Below, piece by piece: positions 16,116-23,887 of a DNA stretch of 24,833 nt. The translations under genes and the position numbers were made by a program. Origin of the DNA: Rhodoferax sp. Its GTDB lineage: Bacteria > Pseudomonadota > Gammaproteobacteria > Burkholderiales > Burkholderiaceae_C. Every line of letters begins with the position of its first letter. Within the stretch, counting starts at the first letter, position 1. The stretch is from positions 1 to 24,833 of the forward strand of contig JAIPDA010000006.1 in NCBI GenBank assembly GCA_021737905.1, read 5' to 3'. The notes under the pieces were generated by a model. It was given only the letters and a program-made list of their open reading frames with translations. It did not search any database and had not been told where the DNA came from.

Positions 16116-16867
16116 AGCGGCAAGGCCTCTTCGCCCAGGTAAGCGATTTTCACTTCTTCGTTGTTGCGGATGTCATCGGGTGTACCGCTGGCGATGATGC
16201 GTCCGTAAACCATCACCGAGATGCGATCGGCCAGTGCAAACACTGCATCCATGTCGTGCTCTACCAGCAGCATGGTGTAGCGGCCCTTGAGCCCTTGCAG
16301 CGTGCGCACCACGTTACCGGACTCCTGGTGGCTCATGCCGGCCATGGGCTCGTCAAGCAGCAGCAACTTGGGCTCGGCCACCAGGACCATGGCCAGCTCG
16401 AGTTGGCGCCGCTCCCCATGCGCCAACTCCGAGACCTTGGAGCTGCAGCGCTGCGACAAACCTGCTTGTGCGATGGCGCGCATGGCCGGCTCCACCAGCG
16501 CTGGCTGCGCGAGCATGGGCGTCCAAAAACCAAAGCTATGACCACGGTGCGCCTGCATGGCCAGTGTGACGTTCTCAAGCACACTGAACTCGGGGAACAC
16601 CGAAGTGATCTGGTAAGAGCGGGCCAGGCCGCGCAAGGCCCGTTGTGCGGGCAGCAAGGCAGTGATGTCATGTCCGTCAAACTCGATAGCACCACTGTCA
16701 GGTGCGACTTCGCCGCTCAACTGAGCAATCAAGGTGGTCTTGCCGGCACCATTGGGGCCGATGATGGCATGCAGCTCGCCGGCTGCCAGCGACAGCGAAA
16801 GTTGGTCCGTGGCCAGCAGGCCGCCATAGCGCTTAGTCAATTGCCGGATCTGCAGCATATCTTTCAT
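16112..16867 (-). CDS. livG: Liv-type ABC transporter ATP-binding protein LivG
   Basis: This 251-residue ATPase has Walker A GPNGAGKTT at about residues 37-45, Walker B LLLLDEPMAGMSHQE and the H-loop LLVEHDMDAVFALADRI. The signature is the degenerate LAHGERRQLELA, common in LivG proteins. The block RGLARSYQITSVFPEFSVLENV is also LivG-like. It overlaps the livM stop and livF start by four bases at each end (ATGA), so the subunits are translationally coupled. The importer family takes up branched-chain amino acids, amides, urea or aromatic acids; the substrate here is best judged from the neighbouring catabolic genes. Confidence 0.95.
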
Positions 16868-17853
16868 GGCTGCTCTCCTTGAGATTTCGCCGCCACAGTT
16901 TGGCGGCGTGCTCGCCAGGAGTCTATGTCCAGCAAGTAGCCGTACAGGCCGCGGCGCGCCGTCAGCACCACCAGCACAATCAAGGGGCCCAAAACAGCCA
17001 TCCAGTGGTCGGTCAGCGCCTTCAAAATTTCTTCACTCACCAGCAAAGTGATAGCGCCCACCAGCGGGCCGAAGACCGTGGCCATGCCGCCCAGGACCAC
17101 CATCACGATCAACTCGCCAGACAAGGTCCAGGCCAGGTAAGCCGGCGAGGCAAAGCCGGTCAAATTCGCATACAAGAGCCCGGAGAGGCCGCACAGCATG
17201 CTCGAAAAAACATAGGCCGTGAGCTTGTAGCGAAAGGTCGGAAAACCCATGGCGTTCATGCGCCGCTCATTGATGCGGCAGCCCTGTAAAACCATGCCAA
17301 AGCGCGCGACCACCAGACGCCGGGTCAGCGCCAAGGACAGCAGCACCAGCGCCAGTGCCGTGAAGTACAGCGCCAGCGGCGATCCCAGGCTGAACAGACC
17401 AAACTCACTGCGCGCAGGGATAGACAAGCCGTCATCGCCGCCGTACTGCTTGAGGCTGACAAACAGGTAATAAAACATCTGGGCAAAAGCCAGGGTGATC
17501 ATGATGAAGGCAATGCCTGAAGTGCGCAAAGAGATGGCGCCCGTTAACAGCCCGACCAAGGCACAGGTGGCCAGTGTGACAGCCAACTGAATCCAGCCGT
17601 TGCTCACACCATGCTGGGCCAAAATGCCCACCACATAGGCTCCCAGCCCCATGTACAAGGCATGGCCAAAGCTGACCATGCCGCCATAGCCCAGAATTAA
17701 ATTCAGGCTGATGGCGGCCAAAGCAAACACCAGCACCCGGCTGACAAAGGTCACGGCAAATGGTTCATTGGCCAGACTGGCATAGGCCGGTACAGCCAAC
17801 AAGGTGAGCACCACCAGGGCTACAAACCATGCAGTCAAAGTGTTGCGCATCAT
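16864..17853 (-). CDS. livM: Liv-type ABC transporter permease LivM
   Basis: This 329-residue membrane protein has about eight hydrophobic segments and the LivM blocks ISLNLILGYGGMVSFGHALYMGLGAYV at about residues 43-70 and FIMITLAFAQMFYYLF. The ATPase-contact loop INERRMNAMGFPTFRYKL lies at about 195-212. The start is the ATGATG that overlaps the livH TGA stop at 17850-17852; 17853 is used. The same frame stays open for several hundred bases upstream inside livH, but that extension is GC-driven and is not coding. Together with LivH it forms the channel of the importer in the inner membrane. Confidence 0.95.
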   Translation of the reverse strand: MMRNTLTAWFVALVVLTLLAVPAYASLANEPFAVTFVSRVLVFALAAISLNLILGYGGMVSFGHALYMGLGAYVVGILAQHGVSNGWIQLAVTLATCALVGLLTGAISLRTSGIAFIMITLAFAQMFYYLFVSLKQYGGDDGLSIPARSEFGLFSLGSPLALYFTALALVLLSLALTRRLVVARFGMVLQGCRINERRMNAMGFPTFRYKLTAYVFSSMLCGLSGLLYANLTGFASPAYLAWTLSGELIVMVVLGGMATVFGPLVGAITLLVSEEILKALTDHWMAVLGPLIVLVVLTARRGLYGYLLDIDSWRARRQTVAAKSQGEQP

Positions 17854-18770
17854 TGGTTTTTCACCGGGAAAAGCCCGGCGGGTTTGAGCGCCAGCACGGC
17901 CGCCATGAAAATACAGGTCAGCATGGACGCCAGCGCCGGACCGGCTGCCTGCGCGGTGCTGCGGTCCAGGAACTCGCGCAGCATCATGGGCAAAAAGGCC
18001 CTGCCGGCGGTGTCGATCAGGCCGACGATCATGGCTGAATAAAAAGCGCCGCGCACCGAACCGATGCCGCCGATCACGATGACGATCATGGCGGTGATCA
18101 GGATCGGTTCCCCCATGCCGGTCTGCACCGACAAGATGGGCCCGCTCATGAGGCCGGCCACACCGGCCAGGGCCGCACCCAGCGCAAAGATGGTGGCATT
18201 GAGCAGTTTGATGTTGACACCCAGCGCCGCAACGATGGTCGGGTTGCTCGAGCCCGCGCGGATCAGCATGCCGACGCGGGTCTTGTTGATGAGCACATAG
18301 CAACCCAGCGCCACCAGCAAACCGACCACGATGATGGCAAAGCGGTAAGCCGAATAAGAAATGCCCAGCAGGTTGATGGTGCCGGACAAGGCGGGCGGCA
18401 CGTTCATGTAAACCGGCGAAGCGCCCCATACCCAGCGGGTGATCTCATTGAAAAACAAAATCAGGCCGAAGGTGGCCAGCACCTGGTCCAGGTGGTCTCT
18501 GGCATACAGGCGCGAAGCCACCACACGCTCGACCAGAAAACCCAAGGCTGCGCTGCCGGCAATGCCGACGAGTGCAGCCAGGATGAAAGAGTCTGTTTTG
18601 GCGTAGGCGCTCGCAGCAAAGTAAGCGCCCATCATGTACAGGCTGCCATGCGCCAGATTGACAAAATTCATGATGCCGAAGACCAGCGTCAAGCCGGCCG
18701 ACAACATGAACAGCAGAACCCCCAGCTGCAAGCCGTTGAGGATCTGGATAAAAAACAGTGAGGTGGTCAT
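17850..18770 (-). CDS. livH: Liv-type ABC transporter permease LivH
   Basis: This 306-residue permease shows the classical LivH start FFIQILNGLQLGVLLFMLSAGLTLVFGIMNFVNLAHGSLYMMGAY. In the middle and C-terminal parts it carries TRVGMLIRAGSSNPTIVAALGVN (the ATPase-contact loop), AGVAGLMSGPIL and an IVIGGIGSVRGAF block. ATG 18770 is chosen since the family normally starts a few residues before the first helix; an in-frame TTG at 18818 would add 16 residues. The gene lies downstream of livK across a strong terminator (18850-18885), so the permease and ATPase genes should be expressed at a lower level than the binding protein. Confidence 0.94.
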   Translation of the reverse strand: MTTSLFFIQILNGLQLGVLLFMLSAGLTLVFGIMNFVNLAHGSLYMMGAYFAASAYAKTDSFILAALVGIAGSAALGFLVERVVASRLYARDHLDQVLATFGLILFFNEITRWVWGASPVYMNVPPALSGTINLLGISYSAYRFAIIVVGLLVALGCYVLINKTRVGMLIRAGSSNPTIVAALGVNIKLLNATIFALGAALAGVAGLMSGPILSVQTGMGEPILITAMIVIVIGGIGSVRGAFYSAMIVGLIDTAGRAFLPMMLREFLDRSTAQAAGPALASMLTCIFMAAVLALKPAGLFPVKNQ

Positions 18771-18849
18771 GGCTCGCGCAACACTGCCAAGCACTTGCGT
18801 TCCGGCCTGGTTAAACAACAGGACATAAGGGGCATCGCTAAACGAAAGT

Positions 18850-18885
18850 TAAAAAAAGACCTGGCCGGCAGGGCCGGTCAGGTCT
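18850..18885 (-). terminator. Strong rho-independent terminator between livK and livH
   Basis: On the minus strand a 13-bp stem (18885-18873 with 18869-18857, one G-T pair) with a three-base loop is followed directly by a run of seven T (18857-18851). It lies 16 bases after the livK stop. Partial read-through would feed livHMGF, giving an excess of binding protein over transporter, a known arrangement in such operons. Confidence 0.88.
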
Positions 18886-18901
18886 GTCGCAAAGGCCAAG
18901 C

Positions 18902-20074
18902 TTACTTCAGAGCGCACTCTTTGTAGTAAGCGTCCGCATGGTCTCTGAGCACCACACCCCTGTTGACCAAGGCAGCCTGGCCTGAGGCGTCTTTGGCCAC
19001 ATCCACACGGTAGAAGTTGCGGATGGGAAACTGGTTGGTATTGAACTTGAAGGGACCGGCCACCGAGTTAAAGACAGACGACTTCAAAGCAGCGCGCAAG
19101 GTCTCTTTGTTGTCGGCCCTGCCACCGGTCTTGGTCAGTGCAACGTGGATCAGCGAGGCAGCGTCATAACTCTGAGCAGCGTACAGCGAAGGCACGCGGT
19201 TGTACTTCTTTTTGAAGTCATCCACGAACTTCTTGTTCTGCGGGTTGTCCAGGTCAGCGCTGTAGGGCGAGCCGGTCACCACGCCCAGGGCGATGTCTTT
19301 GAGCGCTGGCAAGGTGGTGCCGTCCACCGTCGACGTTGACAGCAGAGGCAACTTGCCCAAGAGCCCGGCTTGCTGGTACTGCTTGACGAAGTTCACGCCC
19401 ATGCCGCCCGGGTAAAACACATAGATGGCGTCCGGCTTGGCGGCTTGCAGCTGGGCGATTTCAGCCGAGTAGTCGGGCTGGTTGACCTGGGTGTAGACCT
19501 CGTCGAGCACCTGGCCTTTGTACATGCGCTTGAAACCGGACAAGGCGTCTTTACCGGCCTGGTAGTTAGGCGCGAGCAGATAGACTTTTTTGTAGCCGGC
19601 GTTGGTGGCATGCTGGCCCATGGACTCGTGCAGGGAGTCGTTGTTCCAGGAGGTCGAGAAGAACAGCGGGCTGCAGCCCTTGCCGGTCAGCGGTGACGGG
19701 CCGGCGTTGGAGCCGACCAGCAGCACACCGGCATCAGTGATGGGCTTGTGGATGGCCATCATGACGTTGGAAAAAGTCACGCCGGTGATGATATTGACCT
19801 TGTCGCGCTCAATGAGTTTTTGCGCCAGTTGCACGCCCAGGTCGGTCTTGAGCTGGTCGTCTTCCTTGATGACCTGAACGGTCGCGCCGCCCAATTTGCC
19901 GCCGTTGTGTTCCACACCGAGCATGAAAGCGTCGTACTGGTCCTGGCCCAAAGCACCTGCCGGGCCGGACAAAGTACCCAGAAAACCGATCTTCACCGTC
20001 TGCTGCGCCTGCGCAGACAAGCTGCAGGCGGCCAGGCCCAAAACCAACACCAGGCTGTTCAACTTGAATTTCAT
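18902..20074 (-). CDS. livK: Liv-type periplasmic substrate-binding protein
   Basis: This 390-residue protein has a signal peptide (MKFKLNSLVLVLGLAACSLS, cleavage near AQA/QQT) and the type I periplasmic-binding fold (Peripla_BP_6). The mature start VKIGFLGTLSGPAGALGQDQYDAFMLGVEHNGGKLGG is typical of HAAT receptors that bind aromatic or other organic acids. Later blocks are VNIITGVTFSNVMMAIHKP, YLLAPNYQAGKDALSGFKR and FYPGGMGVNFVKQY. The C of AAC in the signal region could suggest a lipoprotein, but AQAQQT gives a better signal-peptidase-I site. A GGGGGGA ribosome-binding site sits just upstream of the ATG and a consensus-like promoter about 55 bases upstream, so it can be transcribed separately from the catabolic genes before it. 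The ligand is likely the substrate or a metabolite of the molybdenum-hydroxylase/dioxygenase cluster (inference). Confidence 0.94.
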   Translation of the reverse strand: MKFKLNSLVLVLGLAACSLSAQAQQTVKIGFLGTLSGPAGALGQDQYDAFMLGVEHNGGKLGGATVQVIKEDDQLKTDLGVQLAQKLIERDKVNIITGVTFSNVMMAIHKPITDAGVLLVGSNAGPSPLTGKGCSPLFFSTSWNNDSLHESMGQHATNAGYKKVYLLAPNYQAGKDALSGFKRMYKGQVLDEVYTQVNQPDYSAEIAQLQAAKPDAIYVFYPGGMGVNFVKQYQQAGLLGKLPLLSTSTVDGTTLPALKDIALGVVTGSPYSADLDNPQNKKFVDDFKKKYNRVPSLYAAQSYDAASLIHVALTKTGGRADNKETLRAALKSSVFNSVAGPFKFNTNQFPIRNFYRVDVAKDASGQAALVNRGVVLRDHADAYYKECALK

Positions 20075-20129
20075 AAATCCCCCCGTTGTAAAAAATACGC
20101 GTTAAAGAAGATAGCTTCGCAGAAAAAAT

Positions 20130-20157
20130 AGTTTAGGCATAAACATAATCTCGTCAA
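20130..20157 (-). promoter_or_regulatory. Sigma-70 promoter of livK
   Basis: On the minus strand TTGACG (20157-20152) and TAAACT (20135-20130) are separated by 16 bases. The predicted transcript starts near 20123, about 49 bases before the livK ATG at 20074. The box is AT-rich within a GC-rich neighbourhood and lies fully in the gap between the dioxygenase stop and livK. Confidence 0.65.
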
Positions 20158-20178
20158 TACCGGATAACCCGAGCCGGC

Positions 20179-20754
20179 CTAACCGGGCTGTACCCCAGTC
20201 GCCAGCGCCCTTGTGGCATGCCTGGCATGCCAGGCATGCCAATCGCGGCCGGGGTGTACTTCGCCGCAGGCCGGGCAGGTGCGCAGGGCCGGTGCAGCAT
20301 TGTAAAAAACGCCGTACGCACGTGGCAGATCTTCCACGATGCTTTGCAACTGCAACTCCGAGCGGTGAACCAGCGTGCTGCAATGGGCGCAGTACCACTC
20401 AAAAGCATCGAGCACGCCGGCCGGGCGCGATCGCTCCAGCACCAAGCACAGGCTGCCAGCCTCCGGCCGCTGGGGTGAATGGCGCATATGCGGTGGCATC
20501 AAGAAAATATCACCCTCGTGCAAATCAATGCGTTCAAACTGACCGCGGTCTATCACCAGCAAATGGGCGCTGCCTTTGAACTGGTGAAAGTACTCTTCAT
20601 AGGGGTCGTCATGAAAATCGGTGCGCTGGTTGGGCCCGCCCACCACCGTGACGATCAGATCGGTGTCTTGCCAGATCTGCTGGTTGCCCACCGGGGGCTT
20701 GAGCAAATGCTGGTTGTCTTCAATCCACTTGGGGAAGTTGATGGGTTTGAGCAT
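20179..20754 (-). CDS. nbaC: 3-hydroxyanthranilate 3,4-dioxygenase
   Basis: This 191-residue cupin protein is a bacterial-type 3-hydroxyanthranilate dioxygenase. It opens the ring of 3-hydroxyanthranilate with O2 to give 2-amino-3-carboxymuconate semialdehyde. The start INFPKWIEDNQHLLKPPVGN is diagnostic. Iron ligands H48, E54 and H92, and substrate-binding R44, R96 and E107, match at a constant offset the residues I recall for the Cupriavidus enzyme. The C-terminal rubredoxin-like iron site is present as C122, C125, C160 and C163. AAGGAG six bases before the ATG gives a very strong start. The last 17 or so residues, after DWHA, are an unusual extension encoded partly by a 28-bp palindrome. 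The start is 23 bp from the stop of the upstream aspartate-dehydrogenase-like gene, so the two form an operon. Confidence 0.95.
   Translation of the reverse strand: MLKPINFPKWIEDNQHLLKPPVGNQQIWQDTDLIVTVVGGPNQRTDFHDDPYEEYFHQFKGSAHLLVIDRGQFERIDLHEGDIFLMPPHMRHSPQRPEAGSLCLVLERSRPAGVLDAFEWYCAHCSTLVHRSELQLQSIVEDLPRAYGVFYNAAPALRTCPACGEVHPGRDWHAWHARHATRALATGVQPG
20214..20241. repeat. 28-bp perfect palindrome made of three GGCATGCC units
   Basis: GGCATGCC occurs at 20215-20222, 20224-20231 and 20233-20240, separated by T and A. With the flanking T and A the 28 bases read the same on both strands. It lies inside the dioxygenase coding region near its 3' end and encodes the tail WHAWHARHA. It could fold into a hairpin in the transcript just before the livK promoter region, or be a protein-binding site. 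Confidence 0.9.
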
Positions 20755-20777
20755 GGCGGACTCCTTGAAGTGTGTTG

Positions 20778-21581
20778 TCAGATCACGACCGTTGCAGTTT
20801 CATTGAGGATACATCGCACCACACTGTAGGCTGTCATGAGCGAAGTGCGCGGATTGTGCGGGTCAGGCAAACCGACCAGGCGTGTGTTCATCAAGCCGCC
20901 TGCGCCCTCCGCCTCAATTTCATGCACATTACCGCCGGCCAGAGGGTCGGCAATCATCTCGACCTTGGTGTTTTCAAAACCCAGACCCGCCAGCGCGACG
21001 GTCGCAGCCACATTGGCATTGCGCGGGTATTGCAGCGCGGCCTCACGCGCAGAGCCGCGAAAAAATGTGACCGCTTGCTTCAGCGCGCCCAAATCAAGCT
21101 GCTGCTCGGCGGCACTGCCGGCCCAGGCCTGCGGCGGCTTGCGAGAGCGGTAAGTGACCTGCCGCAAGCCGGCCAGGCGTGCCGCCGCAAGCCAGTCCAC
21201 CCCGCCGATGGCACCGGCAGGCAAGAGCAAACGCTGGCCGGCAGCGCGCGCGGCCTGCATCAGCGCAGCTTCTCGCGCCGGCTCGGCCAGCGCGCCTATG
21301 GAAACCACCAGCAAATCGATGCCGGCTTGCAAGACCGTCACGCCATACAGGTCCACCGCCTGGTGACCGGCGCATTCGACCACCAAGCCGGGCTGGCGTT
21401 GCAGCACTTGCGTCAGGCTGTCCACCAGCAAGGCATCGGCTTGAGGCGTCAGCGCCAGCGCAGCTGCACGGTCACGCACCAGGATGGCCACCACCTCGAC
21501 CTGCCCGGCATGGGACAGCAGCAAGCGGTGTACCGCTTTGCCAATGGCACCGTAACCGAGCAAGGCAATTTTTTGTTTCAT
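20778..21581 (-). CDS. nadX: L-aspartate dehydrogenase-like protein (NadX family)
   Basis: This 267-residue protein has an N-terminal Rossmann domain (IALLGYGAIGKAV, residues 5-17) and the aspartate-dehydrogenase catalytic domain. Blocks are VVSIGALAEPA, LLPAGAIGGVDWLAAARLAGL, the conserved YRSRKPPQAW segment, FFRGSAREAALQYPRNANVAATVALAGLG and NVHEIEAEG with H220, the likely catalytic His. NadX-type enzymes convert aspartate and NAD(P)+ to iminoaspartate, a quinolinate precursor, or run in reverse. Next to a 3-hydroxyanthranilate dioxygenase, both products converge on quinolinate, which may hint at NAD synthesis. In a catabolic cluster it may instead act on an amino- or imino-acid ring fragment. 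It lies 13 bp after the stop of the molybdenum-hydroxylase FAD subunit, in the same operon. Confidence 0.85.
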   Translation of the reverse strand: MKQKIALLGYGAIGKAVHRLLLSHAGQVEVVAILVRDRAAALALTPQADALLVDSLTQVLQRQPGLVVECAGHQAVDLYGVTVLQAGIDLLVVSIGALAEPAREAALMQAARAAGQRLLLPAGAIGGVDWLAAARLAGLRQVTYRSRKPPQAWAGSAAEQQLDLGALKQAVTFFRGSAREAALQYPRNANVAATVALAGLGFENTKVEMIADPLAGGNVHEIEAEGAGGLMNTRLVGLPDPHNPRTSLMTAYSVVRCILNETATVVI

Positions 21582-21594
21582 GGCCAGTTGCCTG

Positions 21595-22401
21595 TCAAAG
21601 CTTAGATGATTTCAAAATGTGTTGGACTGCGCGCCGCATCAAGACCGCCGCCAAGTGCGCCCGGAACGCAGCCGAGGCATGAATATCGCCCATGGCGATG
21701 CCGGCGTCCAGCACGCAACCCAGCAAAGCTTCGGGCGCCAGCCGGCGCTGCAAGGCCTGCTCGGCAGCCTGCCAGCGGTAAATGCCGCTGCCCAGCCCGG
21801 TGACGGCCACGCGCACCACGCTGCCCACTTGTGCCACGGCCACGCCGGTCATGGCAAAACGCGAGGCCGGTTGTTCGAACTTGAGGTAGTGCGCTTGCTG
21901 AGTGCACGGGAACTGCACCCCGAGCACAACTTCGTCGGGCTCCAGAGCGGTGCTGAAAAGGCCGGTGAAAAATTCGTCCGCCGGCAGTTGGCGGCGGTCG
22001 GTGCAGACCGTGCCGCCCAGGGCCATCACGCCGGCAGGCCAGCAGGCCGCCGGGTCGGCGTTGGCAATCGAGCCGCCCAACGTGCCGCGCTGGCGGATCT
22101 GCTGGTCACCAATACCATGCGCCAGTTGCGCCAGCATGGGTGCCAGTTGCCGCACCAGCGGCGATGCGGCCACGCTGGCGTGGCTGCACATGGCGCCTAT
22201 CCACAGACCGCCTTCCTGTGCACGGATGCCGTTGAGCTCTGGCAGGGCTTGCAGGTCAATCAGCATGGTGGGCTCTGACAAGCGCAAATTGATGGCCGCC
22301 AACAAGCTTTGTCCGCCGGCCAGCAGTTTGGCCTCGGGGTCTTCGCGCAGCCAGGCCACGGCCTCAGCCACCCGTGCGGGCCGCCGGTAGTCAAAGTCCA
22401 T
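21595..22401 (-). CDS. Molybdenum hydroxylase FAD-binding subunit (CoxM/XdhC-like medium subunit)
   Basis: This 268-residue protein is the medium subunit of a three-part xanthine-oxidase-family hydroxylase. The FAD-contact motifs KLLAGGQSLLAAINLRL (about residues 24-40) and RQRGTLGGSIANADPAA (about 100-116) are clear, and the C-terminal CO-dehydrogenase flavoprotein domain follows. It passes electrons from the Fe-S subunit to an acceptor. Start ATG 22401 overlaps the stop of the Fe-S subunit by one base (TGATG); a GTG three bases upstream gives the same protein with one extra residue. The downstream NadX gene follows at 13 bp. Confidence 0.92.
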   Translation of the reverse strand: MDFDYRRPARVAEAVAWLREDPEAKLLAGGQSLLAAINLRLSEPTMLIDLQALPELNGIRAQEGGLWIGAMCSHASVAASPLVRQLAPMLAQLAHGIGDQQIRQRGTLGGSIANADPAACWPAGVMALGGTVCTDRRQLPADEFFTGLFSTALEPDEVVLGVQFPCTQQAHYLKFEQPASRFAMTGVAVAQVGSVVRVAVTGLGSGIYRWQAAEQALQRRLAPEALLGCVLDAGIAMGDIHASAAFRAHLAAVLMRRAVQHILKSSKL

Positions 22402-22931
22402 CACCTTGCGTCCCCGCCCGGGGCGTGCGCCCGCATGTGCTGCAAGCCTTCACACACGGCGTTGACAATGCCGCGGTAACCGGTGCAGCGGCACAGGTTG
22501 CCGCACAGCGCCTGGCTGACGGCTTGCGCCTCTGCGGGCACGCCCTCGGCCGCCATGGCCACGCCGCGCATGACCATGCCTGGCGTGCAAAACCCACATT
22601 GCAACGCATGGTGCCGGCCAAAGGCCTGCTGCATGGGGTGCAAGCTGCCGTCGGCCGCCTCTAAGCCCTCGATGGTCACGACGCTGGCGCCATGGACCTG
22701 CAGCGCCAATACGTTGCAGGATTTGGTGGCCGCGCCGTCCACCAGCACCGTGCAGGCGCCGCATTGGGCGGTGTCGCAGCCCTGGTGGGTGCCGGTCAGC
22801 GCGAGTTGCTCGCGCAGCAAGTCCACCAGCAGGGTGGAAGGCGGCAGCGCCAACTCCACCGGCCGGCCATTGACCTGCAAACGTATCGGCATATGCGCTT
22901 GGGTGGACATGGGCGGGCGGGTCTCAGGCAT
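22401..22931 (-). CDS. Molybdenum hydroxylase [2Fe-2S] subunit (CoxS-like small subunit)
   Basis: This 176-residue small subunit carries both expected iron-sulfur clusters. The plant-ferredoxin-type cluster is at GCDTAQCGACTVLVDG plus SCNVLA (about residues 51-74), and the second at QCGFCTPGM and CRCTGYRGI (about 110-150). It transfers electrons from the molybdopterin site to the FAD subunit. The start ATG overlaps the TGA of the DapA-like gene by one base (TGATG); a second in-frame ATG seven codons in (MSTQ) could also be used. The N-terminal leader has no twin-arginine signal, so a cytoplasmic enzyme is likely. Confidence 0.94.
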   Translation of the reverse strand: MPETRPPMSTQAHMPIRLQVNGRPVELALPPSTLLVDLLREQLALTGTHQGCDTAQCGACTVLVDGAATKSCNVLALQVHGASVVTIEGLEAADGSLHPMQQAFGRHHALQCGFCTPGMVMRGVAMAAEGVPAEAQAVSQALCGNLCRCTGYRGIVNAVCEGLQHMRAHAPGGDAR

Positions 22932-23887
22932 CAGCTCAGGCGCAGACCGCTGCGCGCGAAGGCGTCGCGGGTGGCTTGCTTTTCTGCTTCGGTGAGTTGC
23001 AGCAGCGGCCGGCGCACCGGACCGCCGACCTGCCCGAGCAACTCCATCCAGTACTTGCTGTGCGCCTGGGGCTTGCCCTTGGGGCGCGATTGTTTAAAGG
23101 CCTGGCGCGCCGGGTTCAGGCTGTCGCGCAGGGCGCGCGCCTCGGCATGCTTGCCCTCAAAAGCCAGTTGCGTGTAGCCATTGATACGCTGGTCCACCGC
23201 GGTCTGCAACAGAAAAGGCGGGGTTGAGCACAGGTACAGCCGCCAGCCCAGCTCGATCACGTTGTCCAGCCACTCCTCTTCAGAAGCCGTGCTGACAATG
23301 ATCTTGTCGCCGGCTATTTCAGTCAGGCTCTTGTAGAGCGCGCGGTCCACGCTGTATTTGATGGCCACGATGTTGGGCAACTCGGCAATGCGGGCGCACA
23401 GTTCGGGGCTCATGACATAGCCGCAATCGGGGTGGTTCCACAAGGCAATGCCGATGTCCAGCTGCTCGCTGAGATAGCGGTAGTACTCGTAAATGGTCTC
23501 GTCGGTGTCAGCGCCAAAATGCAAGACCGGGCTGTGCACCACGATGTAGTCGGCGCCTACATTTTGCGAGTGGCGCGCCAGCGCCAGCACCACATCCAGG
23601 TTGGTGTCAGAGCAAGAGCTGACGATGCCGCAATGGCCGTCAGCTTCTTCCACAGCCAGCTCAAATGAGCGCATGCGCTCGGCCACCGATATAGAGAAAA
23701 ATTCGCCCTGCTTACCTGACACGAAGAGACCGCCGAGCTTGAGCGTCTGCGCCCAGTGGCGCAGGTTGCGGCGGTAGGCCGCCTCGTCCATCGCCAGGCT
23801 GTCGTCAAAGGGCGTCATCGTGGCGGCCCAGACGCCGCGAAAGTTCTCGCGTGCGTACTCTTTGGCTTCTGATTTTTTGTATTTCAT
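22931..23887 (-). CDS. DapA-family aldolase/lyase-like protein of unknown substrate
   Basis: This 318-residue TIM-barrel protein belongs to the dihydrodipicolinate synthase/N-acetylneuraminate lyase family. The Schiff-base lysine K177 is present (VAIKYSV), and the phosphate/keto-acid loop reads SGKQGE (residues 57-62) in place of the usual GTTGE. The family's YY catalytic tyrosine region (normally TPYY) reads HSPVLHF (118-124), so the usual proton-relay tyrosine is missing. True DapA activity is therefore unlikely. Family relatives with altered pockets include hydratase-aldolases of aromatic catabolism and deaminases of cyclic imino acids. Its start overlaps the stop of the molybdenum large subunit by four bases (ATGA), and its stop overlaps the Fe-S subunit start, so it is an integral part of the hydroxylase operon. 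Confidence 0.85.
   Translation of the reverse strand: MKYKKSEAKEYARENFRGVWAATMTPFDDSLAMDEAAYRRNLRHWAQTLKLGGLFVSGKQGEFFSISVAERMRSFELAVEEADGHCGIVSSCSDTNLDVVLALARHSQNVGADYIVVHSPVLHFGADTDETIYEYYRYLSEQLDIGIALWNHPDCGYVMSPELCARIAELPNIVAIKYSVDRALYKSLTEIAGDKIIVSTASEEEWLDNVIELGWRLYLCSTPPFLLQTAVDQRINGYTQLAFEGKHAEARALRDSLNPARQAFKQSRPKGKPQAHSKYWMELLGQVGGPVRRPLLQLTEAEKQATRDAFARSGLRLS

Noticed and set aside
17854..18429. Upstream extension of the livM frame through livH
   Set aside because: It lies in another frame of livH, which is clearly coding; the product is a His/Arg/Gly-rich nonsense sequence.
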